Shown: positions 1 through 7,213, numbered from the stretch's first letter. The stretch is DNA of 13,844 nucleotides from JAEUKQ01 sp044227605 (GCA_044227605.1 JBGAWJ010000031.1:1-13844), one strand, 5' to 3'. The notes: generated by a model not told the origin, from the sequence alone. Numbers and translations: made by a program.

Positions 1-149
1 AAATCCAACATTTTTTAACGACCACCACTTTCCAAGGGGTCGGCATGCCTTATGTGGCAGACAGTCAAGGCAATATGGCGCATTCGGGGTTAATTATTTG
101 TTATGACGGGAATAGCCGGTTGCCCGTAGTGGCTAAACGTTATGAATAA
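1..149 (+). CDS. C-terminal end of a Liv-type periplasmic amino acid-binding protein (partial)
   Basis: The gene enters the window already open; its last 49 codons can be read from base 3 to the TAA at 147-149. The tail contains FQGVGMPYVADSQGN and ends PVVAKRYE. This resembles the C-terminal lobe of the type I periplasmic binding proteins of the LivJ/LivK group, where an F-x-G-x-x-x-x-D-x-x-G-N segment lies close to the end. The assignment leans on context: the next three genes encode the permeases and ATPases of a branched-chain amino acid-type ABC importer, and only 42 bases separate this stop from the LivH start. The ligand cannot be inferred from this fragment. The gene's start, its signal peptide and the operon promoter lie outside the window. 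Confidence 0.7.
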   Translation, partial: IQHFLTTTTFQGVGMPYVADSQGNMAHSGLIICYDGNSRLPVVAKRYE

Positions 150-191
150 AAGGTATTTTCTTTTTCTCCACTTCGGCAGGATGGGCATGGG

Positions 192-1067
192 ATGGGCATA
201 ACCCAAACGTTGATCCTTCATTTCCTCAGCCTTGGCTGTATTTATACATTGGCGGGGATTGCTTTTGTGTTTTTGTTAAACAGCACCCGCAGCATCAATT
301 TTGCTTATGGCGAAATGTTGGTGGGGGCAGGCCTGGTGGCTGCTTTCCTAGGATCAACCGAAAATTTTCCTTGGCCGTTGCTGGTGATAGCGATTGCGGT
401 TTTTGCAACCCTAGCTTTGGTGGGTTTAGCCGCTGTTTTTTATTTTCCCCTCAGGAACCGTCCCCCCGAGGCGATTTTCCTCAGCAGCATCGGGATCGGC
501 ATGGTGATCCAGAACCTCTTGGTTATAGGGCTGGGCGCTGCCCCCCGACGTTTATATATTGAGAGTTTTGTCCAATCTTGGTCAATTGGCGGGTTTATCC
601 TGCCTCTGCATTTTATTATCCTGTTCCTTACCACTTTCGTGATCATTGGTGCGCTTTATTATTTCTTGTCCTACAGCCGTTTGGGGTTGAGGGTCCAAGC
701 CGTTACCCAAAACCCCGATCTCGCCATGATATTTGGCATCCGTCCGTTGCACACCGCTATTGCCAGTTTTATAATTGCAGGGTTGCTGACCGCCATTGCC
801 GGTATATTCCTCAGCCAAAACTCTTTCTTGGCACCTGAGCAAGGCAACGATTTGCTATTAAAAGCCTATATGCTAACGATCATCGGCGGTTGGGGCCGTG
901 TGTACGGATTATGGCTGGGTGCTTTTTTATTGGCTTTCCTTGAAACAATCCTGGCTTTTTGGCTTTCCTATCCTTTAACCCCCATCGTTATTTATGCTTC
1001 CCTCATTATCCTTTTGGTCTGCCGTCCAGGCGGAGTATTGCAGGAAAAGCAAGGACAGCGGATGTAA
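192..1067 (+). CDS. livH: LivH-like permease of a branched-chain amino acid-type ABC importer
   Basis: A 291-residue, very hydrophobic inner-membrane protein. Near the N-terminus (about residues 17-41) it has the LivH hallmark region, IYTLAGIAFVF followed by RSINFAYGE. Around residues 162-180 it has GLRVQAVTQNPDLAMIFGI, the cytoplasmic coupling loop (EAA-like) of this family that contacts the ATPases. About eight membrane segments are expected, and the length is normal for LivH (about 290). In the family it pairs with LivM to form the translocation path. The ATG at 192 is used because the two earlier ATGs (181, 186) run straight into a stop. The stop overlaps the next start as TAATG, so translation is probably coupled to the LivM-LivG gene. 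The substrate (branched-chain amino acids, other amides or urea-like compounds) is not determined by sequence. Confidence 0.88.
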   Translation: MGITQTLILHFLSLGCIYTLAGIAFVFLLNSTRSINFAYGEMLVGAGLVAAFLGSTENFPWPLLVIAIAVFATLALVGLAAVFYFPLRNRPPEAIFLSSIGIGMVIQNLLVIGLGAAPRRLYIESFVQSWSIGGFILPLHFIILFLTTFVIIGALYYFLSYSRLGLRVQAVTQNPDLAMIFGIRPLHTAIASFIIAGLLTAIAGIFLSQNSFLAPEQGNDLLLKAYMLTIIGGWGRVYGLWLGAFLLAFLETILAFWLSYPLTPIVIYASLIILLVCRPGGVLQEKQGQRM

Positions 1068-2866
1068 TGCAGGTTAATTCCAAAAAATCCACCAGGGTTT
1101 ATCCGTTGATCGGCAGCGGTCTGATCAGCTTATATTTGATTTTTTCTGCGGTGATGGTCGGCTGGGGAGATTATCTTTTTTTAATCGTGATAATTGCCGG
1201 TTGCCAATCCCTATTAGCCATCAGTTTTCAGCTTACTTATGGGATGGCTGGCATGCTTTCTTTAGCGCAGGTGGGTTTTTTCGGCCTCGGCTCCTATCTT
1301 TCTGCTTTCATCAGCCTGTATCTTTCCACAGATTTAGTCCTGCATTTGTTATTAATCAGCCTGGTTGTTGTGCCGCTATCTTACCTGCTAATCCGACTAC
1401 TGTCTTCTTTCTCATCCCACAGCTTTGCCTTGGCAACCCTCGCTTTTAGCGAATTACTATACCTTTTAGCTATTCACCTGCAATCCTGGACGGGTGGCGC
1501 CAATGGCCTATACAACTTACCTTCATTGACCTTGCTGCAGTGGACGATTGATGATGGGTTTCCCTTGCTGGTTTTGGTATGGCTACTGGTCAGCATAGCC
1601 CTAATGGTGGCAAGGGGGTTAAAAAGCGGCTTGAAAGGTTTTCTTTGGCAATGGCTGGAAAAAGACCGGATGGGGGCAGAGAATTTGGGCGTCCCCTATC
1701 ATTCCTTACGGGCTATTGCTTTCACCACGGCTGCTGTCCTTGCAGCGGTCGGCGGCCTTTTGCAAAGCCAAAGCGTGAAAGTGATATCGCCCCAATTATT
1801 GCAGTTGCCGGGCATGATATTTTGCTTGGTTTGCGTGGTGCTGGGCGGGAAAAAAAGCAGTGTTGGCAGCGTCATCGGGGTATTGGTTTTATCTTTTGCA
1901 AATGAGTGGTTGCGCGATTTTGAAGAGTATCATCTTGGTTTTTATGGATTGCTATTGGTGCTTGGGATTTTACTGTTACCGAACGGATTGGCGGCAAATA
2001 GGAAGGCTGCCATGCCGATACCCAAAACCCCTCCCTTGCTCCTTGCAGCTTCAGCCCCACCAACGGCCAGCTTGCCTTCTTTATCCTTGCAGAATGTGGG
2101 TAAAAGATTCGGAGGGGTGCGAGCCCTGGAACATTTATCTTTTACCCTGCAAGGTGGGGATATATTGGGGATTATTGGGGCCAATGGATCGGGCAAAACC
2201 ACCCTTATTAATATTTTGAGCGGAGCAGAACATCAGTATCAAGGCAACATTCGCTGGAACGGCAAAAATTTAGCCGCCTTGCCTTTGCTCCACAGGATAA
2301 AAACGGGGATTGTCCGTAATTTCCAATCCACCCAACTACTCGCAGGCATCAATGTATTGGAATATATTGCTTTAGCTTACCGGATATCAGGACCGGGCAG
2401 CTTGCGGTGGCCTTCGGTCTTTAATCCTTGGTATAATAGGAACCGGGACAGTCGTGATCTGTCAAAAGCCTTAACTTTTCTTGATAAATGGGGTCTTAGG
2501 CCCTGGCAAACTGTTTCGGTTACCCATCTTAATTCCAGCCAAGCCCGTCTGCTTGAAATCTTACGCACAGCTATTTTTAATCCGCGCTTGCTATTGCTGG
2601 ATGAACCCATGGGGAATCTTGCGGAACCAGAACAATTAATCTTGCGGACTTATCTCAAAGAGCAGCAACAGCAAAATTGTATCATCATTATTGCGGATCA
2701 CCATATCCCCTGGTTGTTTGGGCTAGCTGATCAAATTTTATGGTTGGGTGAACCAAGCCCGTCCCGCTTGCAGCAAGCGCCACTCCCCAGCCCACTGGCT
2801 TTGCAACAAGATCAGCTGTTCCAACAATTTTTTGCTATCTCCCCAATTGAGAGGCTAACCCCATGA
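1067..2866 (+). CDS. LivM-LivG fusion: permease joined to ABC ATPase
   Basis: A 599-residue fusion. Residues 1 to about 310 are a LivM-like permease with the hallmark LTYGMAGMLSLAQVGFFGLG near residue 56 and a coupling loop near 200-215 (DRMGAENLGV). A Pro/Ala-rich linker (about 311-336) leads to a LivG-like ATPase domain. This domain has Walker A GANGSGKTT (371-379), Q-loop Gln420, Walker B LLLLDEP with Glu513, and switch His545. The ABC signature, normally LSYGQ or LSGGQ, reads LNSSQ (488-492), so both glycines and the serine are altered. The start at 1067 overlaps the LivH stop (TAATG); an open frame runs back to 959 but would overlap livH by over 100 bases. The end overlaps livF as ATGA. 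Such fusions are known in alphaproteobacteria; the degenerate signature is the unusual part. Confidence 0.9.
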   Translation: MQVNSKKSTRVYPLIGSGLISLYLIFSAVMVGWGDYLFLIVIIAGCQSLLAISFQLTYGMAGMLSLAQVGFFGLGSYLSAFISLYLSTDLVLHLLLISLVVVPLSYLLIRLLSSFSSHSFALATLAFSELLYLLAIHLQSWTGGANGLYNLPSLTLLQWTIDDGFPLLVLVWLLVSIALMVARGLKSGLKGFLWQWLEKDRMGAENLGVPYHSLRAIAFTTAAVLAAVGGLLQSQSVKVISPQLLQLPGMIFCLVCVVLGGKKSSVGSVIGVLVLSFANEWLRDFEEYHLGFYGLLLVLGILLLPNGLAANRKAAMPIPKTPPLLLAASAPPTASLPSLSLQNVGKRFGGVRALEHLSFTLQGGDILGIIGANGSGKTTLINILSGAEHQYQGNIRWNGKNLAALPLLHRIKTGIVRNFQSTQLLAGINVLEYIALAYRISGPGSLRWPSVFNPWYNRNRDSRDLSKALTFLDKWGLRPWQTVSVTHLNSSQARLLEILRTAIFNPRLLLLDEPMGNLAEPEQLILRTYLKEQQQQNCIIIIADHHIPWLFGLADQILWLGEPSPSRLQQAPLPSPLALQQDQLFQQFFAISPIERLTP

Positions 2867-3522
2867 GGTTAGATATCCAGAATCTGCGGTTAGATCCAGC
2901 CCTTTCCCCCTTGGCCTCAGTTTTGTACACCCGTCCCGCTATTATCCATGCCGTTGGCGCCAACGTCTCTTGGTTTTTCCAAGCCATCATGGGGTTGACT
3001 ACCCCTTCTCAAGGTTCGATTACTTGGAACAACACGGTTTTATATAAAGACCACCAAATCTATCAAAGCATTTGGCAAAGATCGCGTTTGGGCATCCGCT
3101 ATCTGCCAAGCCCCAAGCAATTATTCCGAGGATTGTCGGTTGAACAATCGCTGAAATTGGCCCTACCTCCAAAAATTGGTAGCAATCTAACAGCCCTTCG
3201 GGAAATTTATGCACAATTACCCATTTTGGCTGTCAATAGGCAGCGCCAAGTTTGGCAATTATCGGGCGGCCAACAGCAAATTCTGGCAATTGCATGCTGT
3301 TTGATTGGCCATGCACCACTGCTTTTACTGGAAGATCCCCTCGCAGGATTAAGTATCCCCTTGCAGCAGCAAGTATGGCAATTGCTGTTTTCCCACGTTC
3401 AAAAGAAGCAGGCTTTAGTCATTTTTTCCTCGACGCAGCCCCTTTATCCACCAAGCTCATCCGATCCCGCCGCCATTTCTTTTCAACCCTGGTCATTGAC
3501 GGATTCCTTACAAGGGGCGTAA
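2863..3522 (+). CDS. LivF-like ABC ATPase with degenerate Walker A and Walker B
   Basis: A 219-residue protein, somewhat shorter than usual LivF (about 235). It is recognisable by QAIMGLTTPSQGSI (40-53), an intact ABC signature LSGGQQQ (133-139) and LLLLEDPLAGL (153-163). The P-loop reads VGANVSWFFQAIMG (31-44). Against the LivF consensus GRNGAGKTTLLKAIMG it lacks three residues, including the glycine and lysine that bind ATP phosphates. Walker B has its acids swapped (Glu157-Asp158 for Asp-Glu). The Q-loop position is Ser83, and the N-terminal strands that carry the A-loop are shortened. The protein probably cannot hydrolyse ATP itself but supplies the working signature for the LivG ATP site. 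The start overlaps the upstream stop (ATGA). Relaxed decay is the alternative, but the frame is open and the damage is complementary to that of its partner. Confidence 0.85.
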   Translation: MRLDIQNLRLDPALSPLASVLYTRPAIIHAVGANVSWFFQAIMGLTTPSQGSITWNNTVLYKDHQIYQSIWQRSRLGIRYLPSPKQLFRGLSVEQSLKLALPPKIGSNLTALREIYAQLPILAVNRQRQVWQLSGGQQQILAIACCLIGHAPLLLLEDPLAGLSIPLQQQVWQLLFSHVQKKQALVIFSSTQPLYPPSSSDPAAISFQPWSLTDSLQGA

Positions 3523-3545
3523 AGATCATAAAGCCTTTATTTTCC

Positions 3546-3551
3546 TATAAT
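3546..3551 (+). promoter_or_regulatory. Possible -10 box upstream of pyrE
   Basis: A perfect TATAAT lies 56 bases before the pyrE start, in the only gap (85 bases) between livF and pyrE. The -35 region at the right distance (3523-3528) is poor, so this box would need an activator or is fortuitous. It is flanked by two copies of AAAGCCTTT at 3530-3538 and 3563-3571. Confidence 0.3.
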
Positions 3552-3607
3552 ATCTGGACAAAAAAGCCTTTGCCCTGTAAATAATTGCTTAAAATCGGAG
3601 AAATTTC

Positions 3608-4294
3608 ATGCAACCTAGTAGCTTGATCCTTGATATTAACCAAACAACCGCCCGCTTATTATTGGAGATTGAGGCGGTGTATTTACGCCCGCAACAACCT
3701 TTTATTTTAACATCTGGACGCGCGAGCCCAGTTTACGTAGATTGCCGCAAAGTCATTTCTTTCCCAAGAGCACGGCGCAAGATCACCGAAATGGCCGTGC
3801 AGCTGATTGCAGAAAAAATAGGGCTTGAAAGCCTGGATGTCATCGCTGGCGGTGAAACGGCAGGCATTCCTTACGCCGCCTGGATTGCCGATGCTTTATC
3901 GTTACCGATGGCTTATATCCGCAAGCAACCGAAAGGTTTCGGTCGCCAATCACAAATTGAAGGAGTCATAAGGCCAGGCAACCGTTGTCTGCTGGTTGAA
4001 GATTTAGCAACCGATGGTAGAAGCAAGGTTAACTTCATCCAAGCCCTCAAAGCGGTTGAAGCCACCATTCAACATACACTCGTCGTGTTCCATTACGGCA
4101 TATTTCCTGAAAGCCGCTCCATACTAGCCAATTTGCATGTCCAGCTACATGAATTAGCAACCTGGTGGGATATTTTGGCCGTAGCTGAAAAAGACGGGCG
4201 CCTGGTTGGGGAAGACAGCAAGATTGTCCGGGCATTTTTAGAAAACCCGGAAGGGTGGAAGGCGCCGAACAACAGCAAAACCCCACCTCAATAA
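3608..4294 (+). CDS. pyrE: Orotate phosphoribosyltransferase
   Basis: A 228-residue type I phosphoribosyltransferase that makes orotidine 5'-phosphate from orotate and PRPP in pyrimidine synthesis, in the cytoplasm. Visible features are FILTSGRASPVYVDCRK (about 32-48), the orotate-binding segment of OPRTs; IRKQPKGFGRQSQIEG (104-119), the flexible catalytic loop; and the PRPP motif CLLVEDLATDGRSK (127-140), with acidic Glu131-Asp132 followed by the Thr-Asp-Gly phosphate loop. The T-D-G-R form in place of T-T-G-G is, as I recall, common in alphaproteobacterial PyrE. The start has a GGAG ribosome site at 3597-3600 with a 7-base spacer. The gene is monocistronic by position: the upstream neighbour is a transporter and the downstream gene is convergent. 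Confidence 0.93.
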   Translation: MQPSSLILDINQTTARLLLEIEAVYLRPQQPFILTSGRASPVYVDCRKVISFPRARRKITEMAVQLIAEKIGLESLDVIAGGETAGIPYAAWIADALSLPMAYIRKQPKGFGRQSQIEGVIRPGNRCLLVEDLATDGRSKVNFIQALKAVEATIQHTLVVFHYGIFPESRSILANLHVQLHELATWWDILAVAEKDGRLVGEDSKIVRAFLENPEGWKAPNNSKTPPQ

Positions 4295-4307
4295 CAGGCC
4301 GCCGCCA

Positions 4308-4323
4308 CCCAAAAATGTTTGGG
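4308..4323. terminator. Small hairpin between convergent pyrE and the S49 peptidase gene
   Basis: CCCAAA-AATG-TTTGGG forms a perfect six-pair hairpin just after the pyrE stop. A second, weaker inverted repeat rich in A and T runs from AGGG at 4338 to CCCT at 4357 and overlaps the stop of the convergent gene. Both strands could use these as terminators, but the first has no adjacent T run, so the call is tentative. Confidence 0.35.
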
Positions 4324-4355
4324 CTAGGCGTAGAAACAGGGATTTTTTAAAAACC

Positions 4356-5180
4356 CTATAGACCCAACCTGTTCCACCACCATTGTTCCTCAACCGCCTC
4401 AATGAACCCATGACCTAAATTGGTTTTGGCCGTATTCCCGGATACCCAACGTTGGATCAGTCCCCTCTTGGCTTCCATGCGGACAAATTTGGCTTTCTTG
4501 CCAAATTTTTGTTGTAGCACTTCCTCTAATGAGCCAATGCCATCGATCAGCCCCTTTTCCAGGGCTTGTTTGCCCGTCCAGATATCACCGTTAAAAACAC
4601 CAGCCTTATCCGCTAGGATTTTTGCGCCACGCCGCTCTTGGACATAGGTTTTGAATTCTTCATGAATACTTTGTTGCAAGGATTTTATTTTTTCTTCATC
4701 TTCCGCTTTAACTGGTGAGAAAGAATCAAGCATCATTTTCCGCTCGCCCGCTGTATAAACACGGCGTTCGACCCCGATTTTAGCAATCAATTCCGTAAAA
4801 CCAAAACCTGCGCTGATCACCCCAATAGAACCGATCAAAGAAGAGGCCTCGGCATAAATCTCATCCCCGGCACAGGCCAACCAATAACCACCGGATGCTG
4901 CCACATCCTCGATAAAAGTCAGTACGGGGATTTTATGCTTCTCTGCCCTTTGACGAATGGCGCGGGCAATTAGCGCTGATTGTGCAGGTGACCCGCCGGG
5001 GGAATTTACCAACAACGCCACCGCCGGTATTTTCGGATTACAAAATGCTTTTTCGATGACATGGTGCAATCCCAAATAGGATAACCCTTGCTGGAAACGA
5101 CCCATTCTGCCAATTACACCGGATAATACCAACAGGGGAATTTCCGCTGGTTGCGATTTCCAAAAAAGAATTTTTGCCAT
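4356..5180 (-). CDS. S49 family serine peptidase (SohB/SppA-like, short form)
   Basis: A 274-residue protein of the signal peptide peptidase/ClpP-fold family, which cleaves peptides left in or near the membrane. The expected Ser-Lys dyad is visible: Ser96 in EDVAASGGYWLAC and Lys148 in TAGERKMMLDSF. The spacing of 52 residues matches E. coli SohB as I recall it (Ser178/Lys230). The oxyanion strand VNSPGGSPAQS (58-68) and the GSIGV segment (117-121) are also intact. There is no N-terminal membrane anchor or signal peptide: the protein opens directly with the first core strand (IPLLVLSGVIG). This short form is common in alphaproteobacteria. An AAGGA ribosome site lies about 7 bases upstream of the ATG. 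It probably follows the methyltransferase gene on the same strand after a 113-base gap. Confidence 0.88.
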   Translation of the reverse strand: MAKILFWKSQPAEIPLLVLSGVIGRMGRFQQGLSYLGLHHVIEKAFCNPKIPAVALLVNSPGGSPAQSALIARAIRQRAEKHKIPVLTFIEDVAASGGYWLACAGDEIYAEASSLIGSIGVISAGFGFTELIAKIGVERRVYTAGERKMMLDSFSPVKAEDEEKIKSLQQSIHEEFKTYVQERRGAKILADKAGVFNGDIWTGKQALEKGLIDGIGSLEEVLQQKFGKKAKFVRMEAKRGLIQRWVSGNTAKTNLGHGFIEAVEEQWWWNRLGL

Positions 5181-5293
5181 TGATTGTTCCTTCAGTTTTG
5201 TTTCACCTAAAATAACGGATGACGTATCAAATAGTTAGCAAGACATTGATAATCAAGTTTTGTTTTCTTAAAATCACGCTTTAAAGCTTATTT

Positions 5294-6070
5294 TTATAAC
5301 CAATCAATTTTTTGACCGCGTCTTAAAACCTCATCCGCTTGGAGGGTGTAGGAGCCTTTTTCTGTATGCAAGACCAAACCAGAATGAAGGATAAAGGGCG
5401 TTTTCGCCCCTTTCATGATTTGCACTAAAACCCGATTTGCGGATTTTTGTTGATTGGGCCATAACGGGAAAACCTTTATCGCACAGGTTTTTTCCTGAAA
5501 AAAAGCCAAAATTTCAGCCAGTCTATGCGCAACATGGATCAGGGTGATGACCCCTTTGCTTTTGACATGTCGCCAAGCAAACCCTAGCCAATCGATTAGC
5601 TGGCTATCACCTTCATACAATGCTTGACCACGCAACAGATTTTCGGTTTTTTTCCCCAATTCGTTGAAACGGTAATAAGGGGGGTTCATCATCACCTGAT
5701 CAACCAGCAACCCCTGGAAAAAGGCAGGGGGCGTTTTCAAATCCCCCTGGATGGAATGGACAAACGGGTGCCAGCCGTTTAAGCGGGCATTTTGATTGGC
5801 CAAATCCACCAAACCTTGATGTAGCTCCAAGCCAATGATTTTAGCTGCAGGCCTGCAGGCCTGCAAACATAAGGAAGCCGTTCCAACCCCTGCCCCAACA
5901 TCAATGACTACATCATCCATTTTATTATCAACCGCAGCCGCCAGCAACACCCCATCGATGGCAGTACGGTAGCCGGTTTTCGGCTGCAACAAACGCACCC
6001 GGCCTCCTAACAATGTATTTTCACTAACATCGAGAAGCATATTCTCGGAAGGTTGGGGTTCAGGTATCAT
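5294..6070 (-). CDS. TrmN6-like tRNA1(Val) adenine-37 N6-methyltransferase
   Basis: A class I SAM-dependent methyltransferase of the TrmN6/YfiC group (about 258 residues from this start). Numbering from residue 1 at 6070, the N-terminal region has LGGRVRLLQPKTGYRTAIDGVLLA, typical of this family. The SAM-binding motif VIDVGAGVG follows at about 54-62, the acidic end of the next strand at LELHQG, and the catalytic NPPY motif at about 129-132, which marks N6-adenine methylation. In E. coli the target is A37 of tRNA1(Val); here that is inferred by homology. The frame is open to a TTG at 6208 but that would run into the divergent polyprenyl synthase gene. The ATG at 6070 is the first sensible start, with no clear ribosome site; the ATG at 6040 is an alternative. 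A 20-base palindrome interrupts its codons at 5846-5865. Confidence 0.82.
   Translation of the reverse strand: MIPEPQPSENMLLDVSENTLLGGRVRLLQPKTGYRTAIDGVLLAAAVDNKMDDVVIDVGAGVGTASLCLQACRPAAKIIGLELHQGLVDLANQNARLNGWHPFVHSIQGDLKTPPAFFQGLLVDQVMMNPPYYRFNELGKKTENLLRGQALYEGDSQLIDWLGFAWRHVKSKGVITLIHVAHRLAEILAFFQEKTCAIKVFPLWPNQQKSANRVLVQIMKGAKTPFILHSGLVLHTEKGSYTLQADEVLRRGQKIDWL
5846..5865. repeat. Perfect 20-base palindrome inside the TrmN6-like gene
   Basis: The sequence TGCAGGCCTGCAGGCCTGCA equals its own reverse complement. It is built from two tandem copies of an 8-base GCAGGCCT unit plus flanks and encodes L-Q-A-C-R-P-A-A just after the SAM-binding motif. It is clearly more GC-rich than its surroundings. 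Confidence 0.85.
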
Positions 6071-6113
6071 AAACTGGTGATGATCTTTCCAAAAGAATGC
6101 GGCAACAGGATGC

Positions 6114-6141
6114 TTGACCCTGAAGCTTTTCACTTTATGCT
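6114..6141 (+). promoter_or_regulatory. Probable promoter of the polyprenyl diphosphate synthase gene
   Basis: TTGACC (6114-6119, five of six to the -35 consensus) and TATGCT (6136-6141, four of six) are separated by 16 bases. Transcription would begin near 6148. That lies almost on top of the ATG at 6152 and so favours the ATG at 6185 as the true start. Confidence 0.4.
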
Positions 6142-6184
6142 GGGATAAGATATGATATCCGTCAAGAAAAATAAGGAACAAGGA

Positions 6185-7213
6185 ATGGGCAGTTCTTCCA
6201 TCATTCAATCTTCAACTCAACAGCCCGATACGTTAGAAAAATTGCAACACCTCCTCAAACCCGAATTGGCCTTGATTAATCAATTGATCATTGAACAATT
6301 GCAAAACCGGGTTGCTTTAATCCCCCAATTAGCGGGGCACATTATTGGCGCTGGGGGCAAAAGGTTACGCCCTATGTTGACCCTAGCCTGCAGCCATCTT
6401 TGTGGTTATCAAGGACAACGCCATTTGTCACTTGCTGCTTGTGTTGAATTTATCCATACCGCAACATTGCTTCATGATGACGTGGTAGATGACAGCAAAT
6501 TGCGTCGTGGCCGATCAACTGCCAACAGTTTATGGGGCAACCAAGCAAGCGTTTTGGTTGGGGATTTCCTGTTCAGCCGGTCTTTCCAATTGATGGTCAA
6601 AGACGGCAGTCTGGACGTGTTGCGTATCCTTTCGTCGGCTGCCGCAACGATTGCAGAGGGCGAAGTTTTACAACTGCTGAATATTCATGATTTAGGAACA
6701 ACCAAAGCCTCGTACCTGGAAGTCATCCAATCCAAAACCGCTGCCCTATTTGCCGCCGCCTGTGAAATCGGCGGGGTTATCGCTGGTAAAGGGGAAGCCG
6801 AAACCAAAGCCTTGCAGCATTATGGGCTAAATTTAGGGATTTTGTTCCAATTGATTGATGACGTGTTGGATTATTCTCCCGACCGCTCGAAGCATTTAGG
6901 GAAAATCATCGGGGATGATTTCCGGGAGGGTAAACTAACGATGCCCGTGATCTTGGCCATTCAAAAAGCTAGCCCCGCAGAGAAAAAATTTTGGCAGCGG
7001 ACGATGACGGGTAATCGGCAAAAACCAGAAGATTTGCAGAAAGCGATTCAGTTGTTACATCAGCATCAATGTTTAACTAATACCCTTATTTTGGCTAAGG
7101 ATTATGCTATAAAAGCCCAGAATGCCTTAAGTCTTTTCAAGGAATCTGCTTGGAAAACCATTCTCAATGATTTAATTGGATATTGTTTGGAACGTCCCGG
7201 GATAGAAGGATAA
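6185..7213 (+). CDS. ispB: Long-chain polyprenyl (octaprenyl/decaprenyl) diphosphate synthase
   Basis: A 342-residue trans-isoprenyl diphosphate synthase that extends farnesyl diphosphate with isopentenyl units to make the ubiquinone side chain. The first aspartate-rich motif is LLHDDVVDDS and the second is QLIDDVLDYS (98 and 225 residues from this start). Also present are GAGGKRLRP (IPP binding), the SKTA segment and GDDFREGKLTMP. The residues before the first motif (EFIHTATLLHDD) match E. coli IspB as I remember it, where small side chains allow a long product; the exact chain length cannot be fixed. The start at 6185 has AAGGA at 6173-6177 with a 7-base spacer. An in-frame ATG at 6152 would give 353 residues but lies at the predicted transcription start. 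Divergent from the TrmN6-like gene. Confidence 0.9.
   Translation: MGSSSIIQSSTQQPDTLEKLQHLLKPELALINQLIIEQLQNRVALIPQLAGHIIGAGGKRLRPMLTLACSHLCGYQGQRHLSLAACVEFIHTATLLHDDVVDDSKLRRGRSTANSLWGNQASVLVGDFLFSRSFQLMVKDGSLDVLRILSSAAATIAEGEVLQLLNIHDLGTTKASYLEVIQSKTAALFAAACEIGGVIAGKGEAETKALQHYGLNLGILFQLIDDVLDYSPDRSKHLGKIIGDDFREGKLTMPVILAIQKASPAEKKFWQRTMTGNRQKPEDLQKAIQLLHQHQCLTNTLILAKDYAIKAQNALSLFKESAWKTILNDLIGYCLERPGIEG

Noticed and set aside
959..1066. Longer start for the LivM-LivG protein
   Set aside because: It would add 36 hydrophilic, non-family residues overlapping livH out of frame. The TAATG junction at 1065-1069 is the natural start.
2863..3522. LivF as a pseudogene
   Set aside because: The frame is fully open, keeps an ATGA overlap with its partner and preserves a perfect LSGGQQQ signature. 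The lost motifs match those lost in LivG, which fits a degenerate ATP site better than decay.
6071..6208. N-terminal extension of the TrmN6-like protein to a TTG at 6208
   Set aside because: The extra 46 residues do not look like the family and would overlap the divergent polyprenyl synthase gene and its promoter.
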